Assembly: GCA_012999515.1 (NCBI GenBank)
Contig: JABEEB010000001.1
Location: 1,674,001 to 1,738,000, forward strand
Length of the DNA stretch: 64,000 nt
Direction of reading: 5' to 3'
Origin: Salifodinibacter halophilus
GTDB lineage: Bacteria > Pseudomonadota > Gammaproteobacteria > Nevskiales > Salinisphaeraceae
Below, piece by piece: positions 28,683-37,869 of the stretch (positions within the stretch are counted from its first letter, which is position 1; each line of letters begins with the position of its first letter). A model generated the notes under the pieces. The model was not told the DNA's origin and made no database searches. It saw only the letters and a list, made by a program, of their open reading frames with translations. Made by a program: the position numbers and the translations under genes.

Positions 28683-28709
28683 AAGGGACGGGTCAGCGGC
28701 CCGCCCCTT
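28683..28709. terminator. Probable bidirectional terminator between livM and binding-protein gene
   Basis: Arms AAGGG-a-CGGG (28683-28692) and CCCG-c-CCCTT (28700-28709) form a nine-pair stem with one mismatch and a seven-base loop. It lies midway between two convergent stop codons (28660 and 28718). T-tracts are short on both sides, so termination strength is uncertain. Confidence 0.55.
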
Positions 28710-28717
28710 CTACTCGC

Positions 28718-30067
28718 TTATTTATCGGGAATCTGATCGGGGTCACGCAGATCGATGGTTTCGATCTTGCCGTCGGCGGTGTATCGCCAGATGCTGACCG
28801 GAACTTTGACATCGCCGTTTTTATCGAACTCTATATCGCCGGCTGCGCCCCGGTAGTCGACATCCTCGCCTTTTTTGATGAGCGTTAGCGCCTTTTTCAA
28901 ACCATCCACTGTGCCGCCGGAGACCTGGGTCCCGGGCGCATTGGTCACGGGGCGGAGACTGTCGTGTAGTGATTGGCCGGTAACTTTGTCGCCCTGAGCT
29001 ATAACGCGGGCGGCTGCCAAGCCGATGGTTACGACCGCGTCGTAGGCCGAACTAGTAAATGGCGGCACCCGCTCATTGCCCTTTTGTTCGGCGTATGCCT
29101 TGGCAAAATCCTTATACGGTCCGAACGATGTATCGGCGGACGGTGCGGTTCCGTAACTGCCGGCCAGCGCTTTACCGCCGACGGCGTCGATCACATCCGT
29201 GGATTTGTTGCCGTCGGTGAATAGCCAACTGGTGTAATCAAAGATATCCCGTGATTCCTTGAGGAAGGTCGACGTATGGCCGGGATAGCTTGGCAGGAAC
29301 AGAACGTCTGGATTGTCGCGCAGAGCGGCCGATAACTGCGATTTGTAGGTTGATTGCAGTTCCTCGGGATGTGGCACTTGCGCCTGAATGGTGCCGCCCC
29401 GAGCTTCAAACGAGCGCGCGAACGCGTCCGATAGCCCTTGCCCGTAAGGGTTATTGACATACAACGTGGCGGCGGTCTTGTGCTTATAGTCGTCGAGGAT
29501 TTCACCGTTGACCAGTTGGGCATCGACGCGGCCTTGCAACGCATCCGATGCCGTGGTCCGAAACAGCAGATCGGCCTGTTTATCTTCGGGCAGCATCGTG
29601 ATCAGCGGTGAGGTCGAGCCATAGGCGACGTGCAGCACTTGATTGGGGATCGTGGCCGAGGTTGCTACTGCGGTTGTTACACCACTCGACCAGGATCCGG
29701 TGATGGCCGGGACGCCGGCCGATTGGATCAATTTACGCGCCGCTTCGGTGGCTGCTGTCGGTAGCGTATTCGTATCTTCGGTTGCGAGTTCCGAAATCAG
29801 CGGGCCGCCTAAGACCGCCTTCGCCGCTTCGTTGAGCTGTTCAGCCGCCAGGTGGCCTGCGTCCCGCCAGAATGGGCCGTATTCGGATCCCGATCCGGTC
29901 ATCGGTACGAGTTGGCCGAGGGGGAAAGCCGGTGGCGCTTCGTTGGCCATAAGCGACAGCGGCTTGCTGCCGAGGGCGAGGGCACCGCTGGTCACAGCCG
30001 TCGATTGCAGAAATCGGCGTCGGCTTATGGACCGGGCTGTTGTATCGTCATCACCGTTATCGGACAT
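28718..30067 (-). CDS. Tat-exported ABC transporter substrate-binding protein (LivK-like)
   Basis: A periplasmic type I binding protein of 449 residues for the adjacent LivGFHM importer. ATG 30067 follows a GGGAGG Shine-Dalgarno and gives a twin-arginine signal (SISRRRFLQST, then a hydrophobic stretch), so it should be exported folded. The receptor fold is recognisable from PLGQLVPMTGSGSEYG, ELATEDTNT and GSWSSGVTTAVA. It faces the permease genes head-on instead of sharing their operon, so the receptor has its own promoter. Ligand unknown. Confidence 0.88.
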   Translation of the reverse strand: MSDNGDDDTTARSISRRRFLQSTAVTSGALALGSKPLSLMANEAPPAFPLGQLVPMTGSGSEYGPFWRDAGHLAAEQLNEAAKAVLGGPLISELATEDTNTLPTAATEAARKLIQSAGVPAITGSWSSGVTTAVATSATIPNQVLHVAYGSTSPLITMLPEDKQADLLFRTTASDALQGRVDAQLVNGEILDDYKHKTAATLYVNNPYGQGLSDAFARSFEARGGTIQAQVPHPEELQSTYKSQLSAALRDNPDVLFLPSYPGHTSTFLKESRDIFDYTSWLFTDGNKSTDVIDAVGGKALAGSYGTAPSADTSFGPYKDFAKAYAEQKGNERVPPFTSSAYDAVVTIGLAAARVIAQGDKVTGQSLHDSLRPVTNAPGTQVSGGTVDGLKKALTLIKKGEDVDYRGAAGDIEFDKNGDVKVPVSIWRYTADGKIETIDLRDPDQIPDK

Positions 30068-30363
30068 TGTTGTCGCCTCCCGTTGGCGCCAGCAGGCCTC
30101 AGAGCGCATACAGCACAGTCTGGGCCAGCTGCTTGACAATCAAATCATTGCCTGATTCTGAAACTAGCAAAACCGTCTCAAAAACGAAATGAGGGCCCGG
30201 GCTAGATAACAGCGCATGTGTTGAGCCAGATGCCGGCGTACCTGCCGTGCGATGCTCTGGCCCGCAAACGTCAGCGGTACCGATGGGTGGTGTTTTGTGT
30301 GGACGAGGCGTGCGCCGGGTTAGACTGCAGGCTAATCAGTGTTGCAGTGGAATCATTTGCCCC

Positions 30364-30594
30364 ATGATGCGATTTGTTTGTGAGCTCGCCGATAGCGAGC
30401 ATGTTATCGAAGCCGATACCCCCGAGGAGGCGGCGCAGATAGCCGCGGCGCGCGAAGCACGCACCGACCAGAAACAGTGTTTAACGGTGACTGTGTCTGA
30501 AGCGAACGAGGCGAATTTGCCGTTGATCGTGGGGGGTGATTACGAGGTCGAGTGCGAGCCGAACGCGGAACCGCGCGTGCGGGGTCGCGAATGA
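30364..30594 (+). CDS. Small acidic protein of unknown function
   Basis: A 76-residue acidic protein (MMRFVCELADSEHVIEADTP onward) that I do not recognise. It has a short beta/helix-like pattern, a stretch EEAAQIAAAREAR that looks helical, and an Arg-rich end; there is no membrane segment or signal. The next gene begins on its stop codon (ATGA), so it is translated together with the AGE-family enzyme. That coupling, not a motif, is the reason to accept it. Confidence 0.6.
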   Translation: MMRFVCELADSEHVIEADTPEEAAQIAAAREARTDQKQCLTVTVSEANEANLPLIVGGDYEVECEPNAEPRVRGRE

Positions 30595-31850
30595 GTATCG
30601 GCACTGCCTATCGTTGGCCCGAACTGGCGACGCATCGCGACTGGCTGCGCGCTGAAGGTCGACGACTGCTGGATTTCCACCGCGCGGCTGTAAAGTCCAG
30701 CGGCGGTTTTGTCCGCCTGGACGGCGATGGCCGCGCGCCCCCCGATGCCACCGCCGAAACCTTGGTTACGGCGCGCATGACGCATGCGTTCGCGCTGGCC
30801 ACACTGGCTGGTCACCCGGGCGCTGCGTCGCTGGCACGCCACGGCGTGGACGCGCTTCGCGGCGTGTTGCACGACGATGTGCATGGTGGCTGGCTGGCCG
30901 ACGAAACCGTGGCGGCACAAAACGCGGACAAGCAGTGCTACCTCCATCTTTTTGTCGCCCTCGGTGCGGCCACGGCCCGGCACGCCGGTATTGATGGCGC
31001 CCACGCACTGCTGACGGATGTGCTGGCCATCATTCAGCGTTATTTCTGGTCCGCCGATGAGCAGGCGTTTGTCGAGTCCTATGACTGCGCATGGGGTACG
31101 TGTGCGGACTACCGAGGTGGCAACGCCAACATGCACGGCGTCGAGATGTGTCTGGCGCTGGCTGATGTGCTGGGCGAGCCAAGTTGGCGACAGCGCGCGC
31201 TCGCGGTCTGCGAGCGACTCATCCATGGGCACGCACGGGCGTGCGGCTACCACGTTGTCGAACATTTTGATGCGGGTTGGCATGAACTGCGCGACTTCAA
31301 CCGGGAGGCGCCGAACGATGGTTTCCGTCCATTCGGCGTTACGCCCGGCCACGGCTGTGAGTGGGCGCGCCTGTTGTTGCATCTCGAAGCTGGACTGTCT
31401 GCTGCCGGCGAGGCGGTGCCCGATTGGTTGGTCGACGACGCCCGTGGCTTGTTTGATGCCGCGATGCAAGACGCGTGGGCGGCCGATGGTTATCCGGGGC
31501 TGGTCTATACGTTGGATTGGCAACGATGCGCCTCGTCGTCGCGCCGGCGCCACTGGGTACACGCCGAGGCGATCGCGGCGGCTGATGCGCTGGCCAAACG
31601 GACCGGCGAGCCTGCCTACGAGCAGTGGTATCGCGATCTCTGGGACTTCGCCGAGACGACTTTCATTGACCGCGAGCGCGGCAGTTGGCGTCACGAACTG
31701 GATCGCCATTTGGCGCTCGATCCGGCGTGTGGCGACGCTAAATCCGATTTATATCACGCCTATCAGGCCACGCTTTTACCGCAGCTACCGCTGGCCCCCG
31801 CGCTGGCAGTCGCTGTTGGCCGGCCGGCGGGGCGCACATTGTCATGGTGA
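30591..31850 (+). CDS. N-acylglucosamine 2-epimerase (AGE) family protein
   Basis: The 419-residue protein has the (alpha/alpha)6 barrel pattern of the AGE superfamily, which includes mannose isomerase YihS and cellobiose epimerase. Visible conserved pieces include the Arg/His barrel residues in ARMTHAFAL, GGNANMHGVEMCLALAD, RPFGVTPGHGCEWARLLLHLE and HWVHAEAIAAADAL. These point to a sugar 2-epimerase or aldose-ketose isomerase, most likely acting on a mannose-type sugar, though the substrate is inference. ATG 30591 overlaps the preceding small gene; its end overlaps the dehydrogenase gene by 7 bases. Confidence 0.85.
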   Translation: MSIGTAYRWPELATHRDWLRAEGRRLLDFHRAAVKSSGGFVRLDGDGRAPPDATAETLVTARMTHAFALATLAGHPGAASLARHGVDALRGVLHDDVHGGWLADETVAAQNADKQCYLHLFVALGAATARHAGIDGAHALLTDVLAIIQRYFWSADEQAFVESYDCAWGTCADYRGGNANMHGVEMCLALADVLGEPSWRQRALAVCERLIHGHARACGYHVVEHFDAGWHELRDFNREAPNDGFRPFGVTPGHGCEWARLLLHLEAGLSAAGEAVPDWLVDDARGLFDAAMQDAWAADGYPGLVYTLDWQRCASSSRRRHWVHAEAIAAADALAKRTGEPAYEQWYRDLWDFAETTFIDRERGSWRHELDRHLALDPACGDAKSDLYHAYQATLLPQLPLAPALAVAVGRPAGRTLSW

Positions 31851-33025
31851 CCGAGGCTGTCGATACGGGCGCGAGAGTGCCGGCCACGATGGCTGCGATG
31901 CAGCTTACCGGCCATGGCGGCCTGGAACAGCTGGTCTACCGCGACGACGTGCCGGTGCCGGTTGCGAGCGCGGGCGAAGTGGTGGTCGAGGTAACCGCTA
32001 CAGCCAAGAACAATACCGACCGCAAGGCGCGCGAAGGCCTGTATGCGACCGGTCGCCGTGCGACCACGACCTCGTTCGCGGTTGCCGGTGATCCCACGCT
32101 CGTTTTTCCGCGCATTCAGGGCGCCGATATTGTCGGCCGGATCGCGGCGGTCGGTTCTGGCGTTGATCCGGCGCGCATCGGCGAACGTGGCTTGCTGGAT
32201 TTCAATATCTACGCCGATGACCGGCGGGATATCAATCTCATGCCAGACTATTACGGCCATGGCGCCGATGGTGGTTTTGCCGAGTATGTGGCCGTGCCGG
32301 CCGATCAGTTTCACGGCATCGACGATGCCCAGCTCACCGATGCCGAGCTCGCTAGCCTCGGGATGTGTTCTTATCAGACGGCGTATCACATGCTCACGGC
32401 TGCCGATGTGGCGGCCGGCGAATACGTGCTGGTGACTGGCGCCAGCGGTGGCGTCGGCACGGCGCTGATCCAGTTGTGCCGGGTGTTGGGCGCAGTGCCC
32501 ATCGCGCTGTCGATGCCCGAGAAAGCCGCGCGCGTTCACCAGGTCGGCGCCGAAGTCGTGCTCGACCGTAGCCAGCCTGAGTCGTTGCTGGACCAGGTAC
32601 GTGAGGCCACCGGCGGCGCGCCGATCGATGCCGTGATGGATCTGCTGGGAGGAACCGTCACCGAAAGCCTTATCGCGACCATGACGTTCGATATGCGGGC
32701 TCGGGCGACCTACCCGCGCTTGTCGATCGCCGGCGCCTCTGCTGGCCGCGCGACGGAATTGCCGTGGGCGCTGGTCTATCTCTATCAGGTACGCATCGTG
32801 GGCGTGTCGCACGGCACCCGCGCCGAGGCCGAGCAGCTCATCGAATGGATCCGTATGCGCCGGCTCGCGCCGATCCTGCACGGCACATTCCGGCTGTCCG
32901 CGCTACGCGAGGCCGAGCAGTATTTTGCCGATCAGAGCCGACAGACGGTCGGCAAGATTGTGATTGTGCCCGACCGCCACTGGGCGACGCATGGCGCGCC
33001 ATACGCGCTCGCCGATACGCCATGA
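31844..33025 (+). CDS. Medium-chain dehydrogenase/quinone oxidoreductase
   Basis: A 393-residue medium-chain reductase: a GroES-like N-terminal half (QGADIVGRIAAVG) and a Rossmann half with VTGASGGVGTALIQL. Zinc-ligand Cys and His residues of alcohol dehydrogenases are not evident, so it belongs with the NADPH-dependent quinone/enal reductases. The GADIVGR core is separated from the N-terminus by an insert (ATGRRATTTSFAV) seen in a subgroup. It overlaps its neighbours on both sides, in one operon with the AGE and proline-racemase-like genes. Substrate unknown. Confidence 0.83.
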   Translation: MVTEAVDTGARVPATMAAMQLTGHGGLEQLVYRDDVPVPVASAGEVVVEVTATAKNNTDRKAREGLYATGRRATTTSFAVAGDPTLVFPRIQGADIVGRIAAVGSGVDPARIGERGLLDFNIYADDRRDINLMPDYYGHGADGGFAEYVAVPADQFHGIDDAQLTDAELASLGMCSYQTAYHMLTAADVAAGEYVLVTGASGGVGTALIQLCRVLGAVPIALSMPEKAARVHQVGAEVVLDRSQPESLLDQVREATGGAPIDAVMDLLGGTVTESLIATMTFDMRARATYPRLSIAGASAGRATELPWALVYLYQVRIVGVSHGTRAEAEQLIEWIRMRRLAPILHGTFRLSALREAEQYFADQSRQTVGKIVIVPDRHWATHGAPYALADTP

Positions 33026-34062
33026 GTCATCGCCACGTCATCGAGCTTACCGACGTCCACGCCGGGGGGGACATCAGTCGGATCGTCACCGGCGGCGTAG
33101 GCACGATTCCCGGTACAAACGTCCGCGCGCAGATGGAGTATCTACGCGATCGAGCCGATGGTCTGCGTCGGTTGTTGCTCGAAGAGCCGCACGGTCGCCC
33201 GGATATGTCGGTTGATTTGATCGTGCCGGCCGCTGATCCGGCTGCCCAGGCCGGCTACGTCATCATGGAGGTAATGGGTTATCCCATCTATTCCGGCTCG
33301 AATACGATCTGCACGGCCACAGCGCTGCTTGAAACCGGCCGTGTTGCCAAACGTGAAGGGCGTCAGCAGTTCGTGCTTGAATCGCCTGCGGGCGCAGTTG
33401 ATATCGCGGCCGAAATCCGGAACGACGTGGTTGAGTCGATTACTTGCGAAGGCTTGCCGAGCTACGTTGAGACGCCCGACGCCCGAGTTACGGTGCCAGG
33501 CGTCGGCACGGTCCATTACAGTGTGGTTTACAGCGGCGGTTTCTACGCCGTGGTCGATGCTGAGGCGCTCGGTTTTGATTTGGTGCCGGCCGAGCGCGAC
33601 CCGTTGGCTGAGACCGCGCACGCCATCGTGACGGCGATCCGCGCCGATTCAGCACCGCGGCATTATCGCCTCGGTGACGTCGGACCGTTACCATTCGTGC
33701 ATTTTGCGGGGCCGGTCTCGCAAATCGGAGGTGGTCGCTATCGCGCGCGCTCGGCGACTTATGTTCATCCGGGTGTGATCTGTCGCAGTACGACCGGTAC
33801 GGGGACATCCGCACGGCTGGCGCTCATGCACCGCGACGGCCGCCTGACGCCCGGCGATGTCTTGGAAACGGTGTCGATTGGTGGTTCGGTGTTTTCCGGC
33901 TGTTTAACCGGTGTGACATACGAAGCGGAGCGAGCGCTTGTGGCCAATACGATTAGCGGCCGTGGTTACGTCACGGCACGCTCGCAGCTCGTGTTCGACC
34001 CTGACGACTCGCTGATCGCGCCCAACATGCGTGATCTGCCACGCGCGCCGGACACGCCCTGA
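33022..34062 (+). CDS. Proline racemase-family protein with substituted active-site cysteines
   Basis: The 346-residue protein has the paired diaminopimelate-epimerase-like fold of proline racemases, hydroxyproline epimerases and trans-3-hydroxyproline dehydratases. Family Cys in the first motif (usually MCGHG) is replaced: here residues 90-94 read YSGSN. The second motif (usually CGTGTSA) reads TGTGTSA at 258-264. The Ser/Thr pair rules out classic two-Cys racemisation and suggests dehydratase or other chemistry; that is inference. ATG 33022 overlaps the preceding stop as ATGA. Confidence 0.8.
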   Translation: MSHRHVIELTDVHAGGDISRIVTGGVGTIPGTNVRAQMEYLRDRADGLRRLLLEEPHGRPDMSVDLIVPAADPAAQAGYVIMEVMGYPIYSGSNTICTATALLETGRVAKREGRQQFVLESPAGAVDIAAEIRNDVVESITCEGLPSYVETPDARVTVPGVGTVHYSVVYSGGFYAVVDAEALGFDLVPAERDPLAETAHAIVTAIRADSAPRHYRLGDVGPLPFVHFAGPVSQIGGGRYRARSATYVHPGVICRSTTGTGTSARLALMHRDGRLTPGDVLETVSIGGSVFSGCLTGVTYEAERALVANTISGRGYVTARSQLVFDPDDSLIAPNMRDLPRAPDTP

Positions 34063-34108
34063 GTAACAGCTCGGACGCGACCGCATTCAATATGAAGCGT
34101 CTCAACTA

Positions 34109-35437
34109 TTGAATAGCAAGCCACAGCACGCCGAGGCCGTAACCGACACCGCTACGCTCCTCTGCGATGAATGCGACTGGATGTCGCGCGTCCCCGTGCG
34201 GTATTCGGGGCAGCGCGCACACTGCCCGCGTTGTGGCCATCATTTAACCGGCCCGGCGCAGCCAACGTTGCAAGCGCCTGCTGCCTGGGCGGTCGCTGCG
34301 CTGGTTCTTCTCGGACTCGCGTTCGCGTTTCCGTTTATCGGCTTTTCCAGCCATGGCATCGGTCACGTCATGCGCTTCGGCGACACCGTGGGCGCGCTGA
34401 CTGCTCACGGCTATGCACTGATCGCATTTGTGTTGATCGTCACCACCGTCGTGGTGCCAGGGCTGTACGCGCTTGGCCTTGGCTATGTTGTCGCCGGTGT
34501 TCACGTTGGCCTGCGACTGCCCGGGATGGGCGTCACTGCGCGCCTGCTTCGGCGTCTCGAACCATGGATGATGCCGGACGTGTTGATCGTCGGTGTATTG
34601 GTCAGCCTCATCAAAATCGTGGGCATGGCCGATGTGCATCTCGATGCGGCGTTTGTCCTCTACTGTGGTTATGCGTTGGCGCTCTTGCGTAGCACCATGC
34701 TGGTCGATTGGCCAGCGGTTTGGGCCGCCATCGCGCCGCGTGTGTCAGCTGCTGCGGCCACGCCCGGGGCGACCGGTGCGGCACAGGCGGCCACTGCCTG
34801 CGCCGGATGTGGTCTGCCCATAGACGACGGTTTCCGTGGTCGCTGTCCACGCTGTGGTAAACGCCAGCGCGCGGCGGTTGTGGACCGGCGTCAGCTAACC
34901 GGTGCGTTGCTGGTGACGTCGGCCCTGCTCTATATCCCGGCCAATATCTATCCCGTGATGGTTATTGAACAGCTGGGCAATCAACAACCACAAACGATCG
35001 CTGCCGGTATTCTGCATCTGGTCCATGCGGGTGACTGGCCCATCGCCACGGTGATTTTCGTGGCCAGTATCATCGTGCCAATCGCCAAGATCGTAGCCCT
35101 GGCTTGGCTTTGTTTGGTGTCTTGCTACAAGCCGCGGGCGCCGCTGATGTACACACAGCTGTACCGCGTGACTGAAAAAATCGGGCGCTGGTCGATGATC
35201 GATGTGTTCGTGGTCGCCATGCTGGCGACGTTGGTGCAGACCGACGGCTTGATGTCGGTTACACCGGGCCCGGGCATCGCAGCATTTGCGAGTGTGGTTA
35301 TCCTGACCATGGTCGCTGCCCTGACGTTTGATAGCCGCACGCTGTGGCCACAAGTGTCGGCTGCCGCGTCGCCATGCTTTGTCGTGATCGCAAACGATCA
35401 ACGACAGGCGCTGCGACCGGTAGACTGCCGCCGGTAA
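34109..35437 (+). CDS. pqiA: Paraquat-inducible protein A (inner membrane PqiA)
   Basis: PqiA is the multi-pass membrane partner of the PqiB tunnel in lipid transport between membranes. The 442-residue protein has two repeats, each opening with a zinc-ribbon-like CxxC pair (CDECDW and CPRCGH; CAGCGL and CPRCGK) followed by four or so helices including PFIGFSSHG and NIYPVMVIEQLG. TTG 34109 is the only start that includes the first CxxC. pqiB follows after 94 bases. Confidence 0.9.
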   Translation: MNSKPQHAEAVTDTATLLCDECDWMSRVPVRYSGQRAHCPRCGHHLTGPAQPTLQAPAAWAVAALVLLGLAFAFPFIGFSSHGIGHVMRFGDTVGALTAHGYALIAFVLIVTTVVVPGLYALGLGYVVAGVHVGLRLPGMGVTARLLRRLEPWMMPDVLIVGVLVSLIKIVGMADVHLDAAFVLYCGYALALLRSTMLVDWPAVWAAIAPRVSAAAATPGATGAAQAATACAGCGLPIDDGFRGRCPRCGKRQRAAVVDRRQLTGALLVTSALLYIPANIYPVMVIEQLGNQQPQTIAAGILHLVHAGDWPIATVIFVASIIVPIAKIVALAWLCLVSCYKPRAPLMYTQLYRVTEKIGRWSMIDVFVVAMLATLVQTDGLMSVTPGPGIAAFASVVILTMVAALTFDSRTLWPQVSAAASPCFVVIANDQRQALRPVDCRR

Positions 35438-35531
35438 CATATAACGTTGGCCGCCGCGTGGCGTCCGAATGCATCGGGAGATCGGGGAGGCGTGCTTTGG
35501 GTAGTTTGAATGTTGAAGGGGTAATCGCTGC

Positions 35532-37178
35532 GTGACCGATGACAACGGACAAACCGCCCAATTGTCACGCGCGGGCTGGCTGCGCGTTTCGCCGGTCTGG
35601 TTGATCCCGCTGATCGCGGCATTAATCGGCGTGTGGCTGCTCTACGACACGTTCGCGAATCGCGGGCCGGTTATCAAACTGCATATGGATGCGGCGCAGT
35701 CGATCCAGGCTGGCAAGACGCAGCTCAAGGTGCGCAGCGTTTCGGTCGGGCATGTCACTGATGTATCGCTTGCTAGCGATTATCAGGATGCGGTTATAAC
35801 TGTCCAGATGGATAGCGACACCGCGAAACTGATTGGCGATGATAGCCGTTTCTGGGTCGTCAAACCCCGGGTTGGTCCGCAGGGCATCAGCGGTCTCAAT
35901 ACGATCCTGTCGGGGGCTTATTTGCAGTTGCGCCCGGCGGGCGAGCCAAGCGGCAAGCGTCGCTTCAAAGTGCAGGATACGCCGCCAGCCGTGCCCGCCA
36001 ATCAGCCGGGTAAGTCGTTGCAACTCGTGACTTCCGGCAACAACAGGCTGTCGGTGGGCGATCCCATCGTCTACCAGGGGCGCAACGTGGGGCGGCTCGT
36101 CGACAGCCGTTTTTCGGTGGGTAAACGCCAGACTGTTTACAAGCTGTTCATTCGCAAGCCTTATTCCAAATTAATCACCGATCGGACCCAGTTCTGGATG
36201 CGTTCGGGCATACAGTTCCACCTCGGTTCACAGGGCGCCGATGTTCAGGTTGGTTCGCTGGAAAGTATGCTCGTCGGCGGTGTGACTTTCGGGGTGGCCA
36301 AGGGTGTTAAAGCTGGCAAGCCGGCCGAAAATGGCGACCGTTTCAAGCTCTACGCCACACACAACGCCGCGAAGCAGGATCGCTACGATCGCCGCATTAA
36401 ATACGTGATGCTTGTCGACCAGTCGGTGCGCGGCCTGTCTGATGGCGCTCCGGTCAACTATCGTGGCTTGCGGGTCGGAACTGTCGAAAAAGTGCCGTTT
36501 TACCGCAACTTTCACCTAGAGCGGTTCTCGGAGTTAAAAATACCAATTCTGATCGCGATCGAACCGCAACGCCCGAGTCTGGGTTGGACGGACTGGTCGG
36601 ACGCCGAGTGGCGACAAAAGAACCGGCGCTTTTTCAAACATGGGCTGCGTGCCACTGTTAAATCGTCAAATCTACTGACGGGCAGTAAACTCGTGTCTTT
36701 AAATTTCGATCAAAATGCGCCGCCCTACGAGACGAAAAAGATCGGCAAATACCCGGTCTTTCCCAGCGAGCCGAGTCAGATCGCCAGTATTCAAAAACAG
36801 TTGTCGGATCTGATGTATCAACTAAACGATCTCGACGCCAAAGCGTTGGCCAATCAGGTCAAAGGCACCGTCGGCGAAGCCAACAAGACACTCAAACAAG
36901 TGCACCAGATGAGTCGCCGAATCAATCGTTTGCTAGCGCAGCGCGATACAAAACAATTGCCCGCGAAGCTCAATCAAACGCTCAAACAACTGCGTACGAC
37001 GCTGGAGGGCTTCCAGCATGACTCGCCGGCCTACAAGCAATTGAACGACACACTGAATCGTCTCGATCAAGTGCTGGGTAATGTGGCGCCGTTGTCGCGC
37101 ACCTTGCGTGACCAGCCGAATGCATTGATTTTCGGTCGCCCCGAGGGTGAGGATCCGATACCGCGAGCGAGTCACTGA
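35532..37178 (+). CDS. pqiB: Intermembrane transport protein PqiB (MCE domains)
   Basis: PqiB forms a long periplasmic tube of stacked MCE rings that carries lipids between membranes. The 548-residue protein starts at GTG 35532 and has one N-terminal membrane helix (VWLIPLIAALIGVWLLY), three MCE domains beginning near residues 48, 160 and 285, and a C-terminal coiled coil (Gln/Leu-rich, residues 420-530), as in E. coli PqiB. It sits two bases from pqiC. Confidence 0.93.
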   Translation: MTDDNGQTAQLSRAGWLRVSPVWLIPLIAALIGVWLLYDTFANRGPVIKLHMDAAQSIQAGKTQLKVRSVSVGHVTDVSLASDYQDAVITVQMDSDTAKLIGDDSRFWVVKPRVGPQGISGLNTILSGAYLQLRPAGEPSGKRRFKVQDTPPAVPANQPGKSLQLVTSGNNRLSVGDPIVYQGRNVGRLVDSRFSVGKRQTVYKLFIRKPYSKLITDRTQFWMRSGIQFHLGSQGADVQVGSLESMLVGGVTFGVAKGVKAGKPAENGDRFKLYATHNAAKQDRYDRRIKYVMLVDQSVRGLSDGAPVNYRGLRVGTVEKVPFYRNFHLERFSELKIPILIAIEPQRPSLGWTDWSDAEWRQKNRRFFKHGLRATVKSSNLLTGSKLVSLNFDQNAPPYETKKIGKYPVFPSEPSQIASIQKQLSDLMYQLNDLDAKALANQVKGTVGEANKTLKQVHQMSRRINRLLAQRDTKQLPAKLNQTLKQLRTTLEGFQHDSPAYKQLNDTLNRLDQVLGNVAPLSRTLRDQPNALIFGRPEGEDPIPRASH

Positions 37179-37180
37179 TC

Positions 37181-37801
37181 ATGTGGCGAACGCGAGTGGC
37201 GACGGCACTGCTTGCTTGTGTACTGGTGCTGGCTGGCTGTGCCAGCAAGCCGTCATCGGTATCTTATTTTCGGTTGCATGCCCCGTCTGGGATCAGCTCG
37301 ACGGCGCTGGATACGAGTGCGCCAACGCTTGTGATCGCGCCGGTTGCGGTCGCCGACTATCTCGACCATGACGGTCTCGTGTATCAGCCGGATGCGTATC
37401 GAGTCGTTATCGCCAACGACAACCGCTGGGCGTCACCACTGCCGGGTCAATTGACCACAACGCTCAAGCGGAATCTCGAGGCGGCCATGCCGAATACGCG
37501 TGTGGCACAAGCCGGCTCCGGTACGGCATCTGCCGCCACATTGCGTGTCAAAGTCGACAGTTTTGTCGGCAACCATAATGGCAATGCCCACATCGCCGGG
37601 CGTTGGCGACTGGTGGGGCCGGCCGGGCAGGTTCTCAAAACCCAGACATTTGCACGCGATACGCCATTGGCCAGCGATGGTTATCGGGCGTTGGTCGAGA
37701 GTCTGTCACGCGGATGGCAACAAGTCGGCCAAGCGATCGTGTCACGGATCACACCGGTGCTCCATTCGGCCGACGACCGAGCCGGCTCGAATGGCACCTG
37801 A
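37181..37801 (+). CDS. pqiC: PqiC-like outer-membrane lipoprotein
   Basis: PqiC anchors the PqiB tube at the outer membrane. The 206-residue protein has a lipoprotein signal with lipobox LAGC at about residue 20, then the ABC-type transport auxiliary lipoprotein domain (SYFRLHAP, APVAVADYLDHDGLVYQ, RWASPLPGQLTTTL). Order pqiA-pqiB-pqiC and tight spacing support the assignment. Confidence 0.88.
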   Translation: MWRTRVATALLACVLVLAGCASKPSSVSYFRLHAPSGISSTALDTSAPTLVIAPVAVADYLDHDGLVYQPDAYRVVIANDNRWASPLPGQLTTTLKRNLEAAMPNTRVAQAGSGTASAATLRVKVDSFVGNHNGNAHIAGRWRLVGPAGQVLKTQTFARDTPLASDGYRALVESLSRGWQQVGQAIVSRITPVLHSADDRAGSNGT

Positions 37802-37827
37802 TTAAAACCGTTGGCAGATACGCGCTG

Positions 37828-37852
37828 ATTGGGCCTTATCAGTTGGCCCAAT
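37828..37852. terminator. Probable shared terminator of pqiABC and opgD
   Basis: ATTGGGCC (37828-37835) and GGCCCAAT (37845-37852) form a perfect eight-pair stem with a nine-base loop, lying between convergent pqiC and opgD. No long T-run follows either arm, so it may be a weak or Rho-assisted terminator. Confidence 0.5.
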
Positions 37853-37869
37853 AGCTGTCGCGTGGCTGC

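Noticed and set aside
30540-31709. Long minus-strand open frame opposite the AGE-family gene
   Set aside because: It is the shadow of a GC-rich coding gene on the other strand; its translation has no recognisable domain, while the plus-strand frame has clear family motifs and coupled neighbours.
31763-32881. Long minus-strand open frame opposite the medium-chain reductase
   Set aside because: Same cause: no domain pattern and fully covered by a convincing plus-strand gene.
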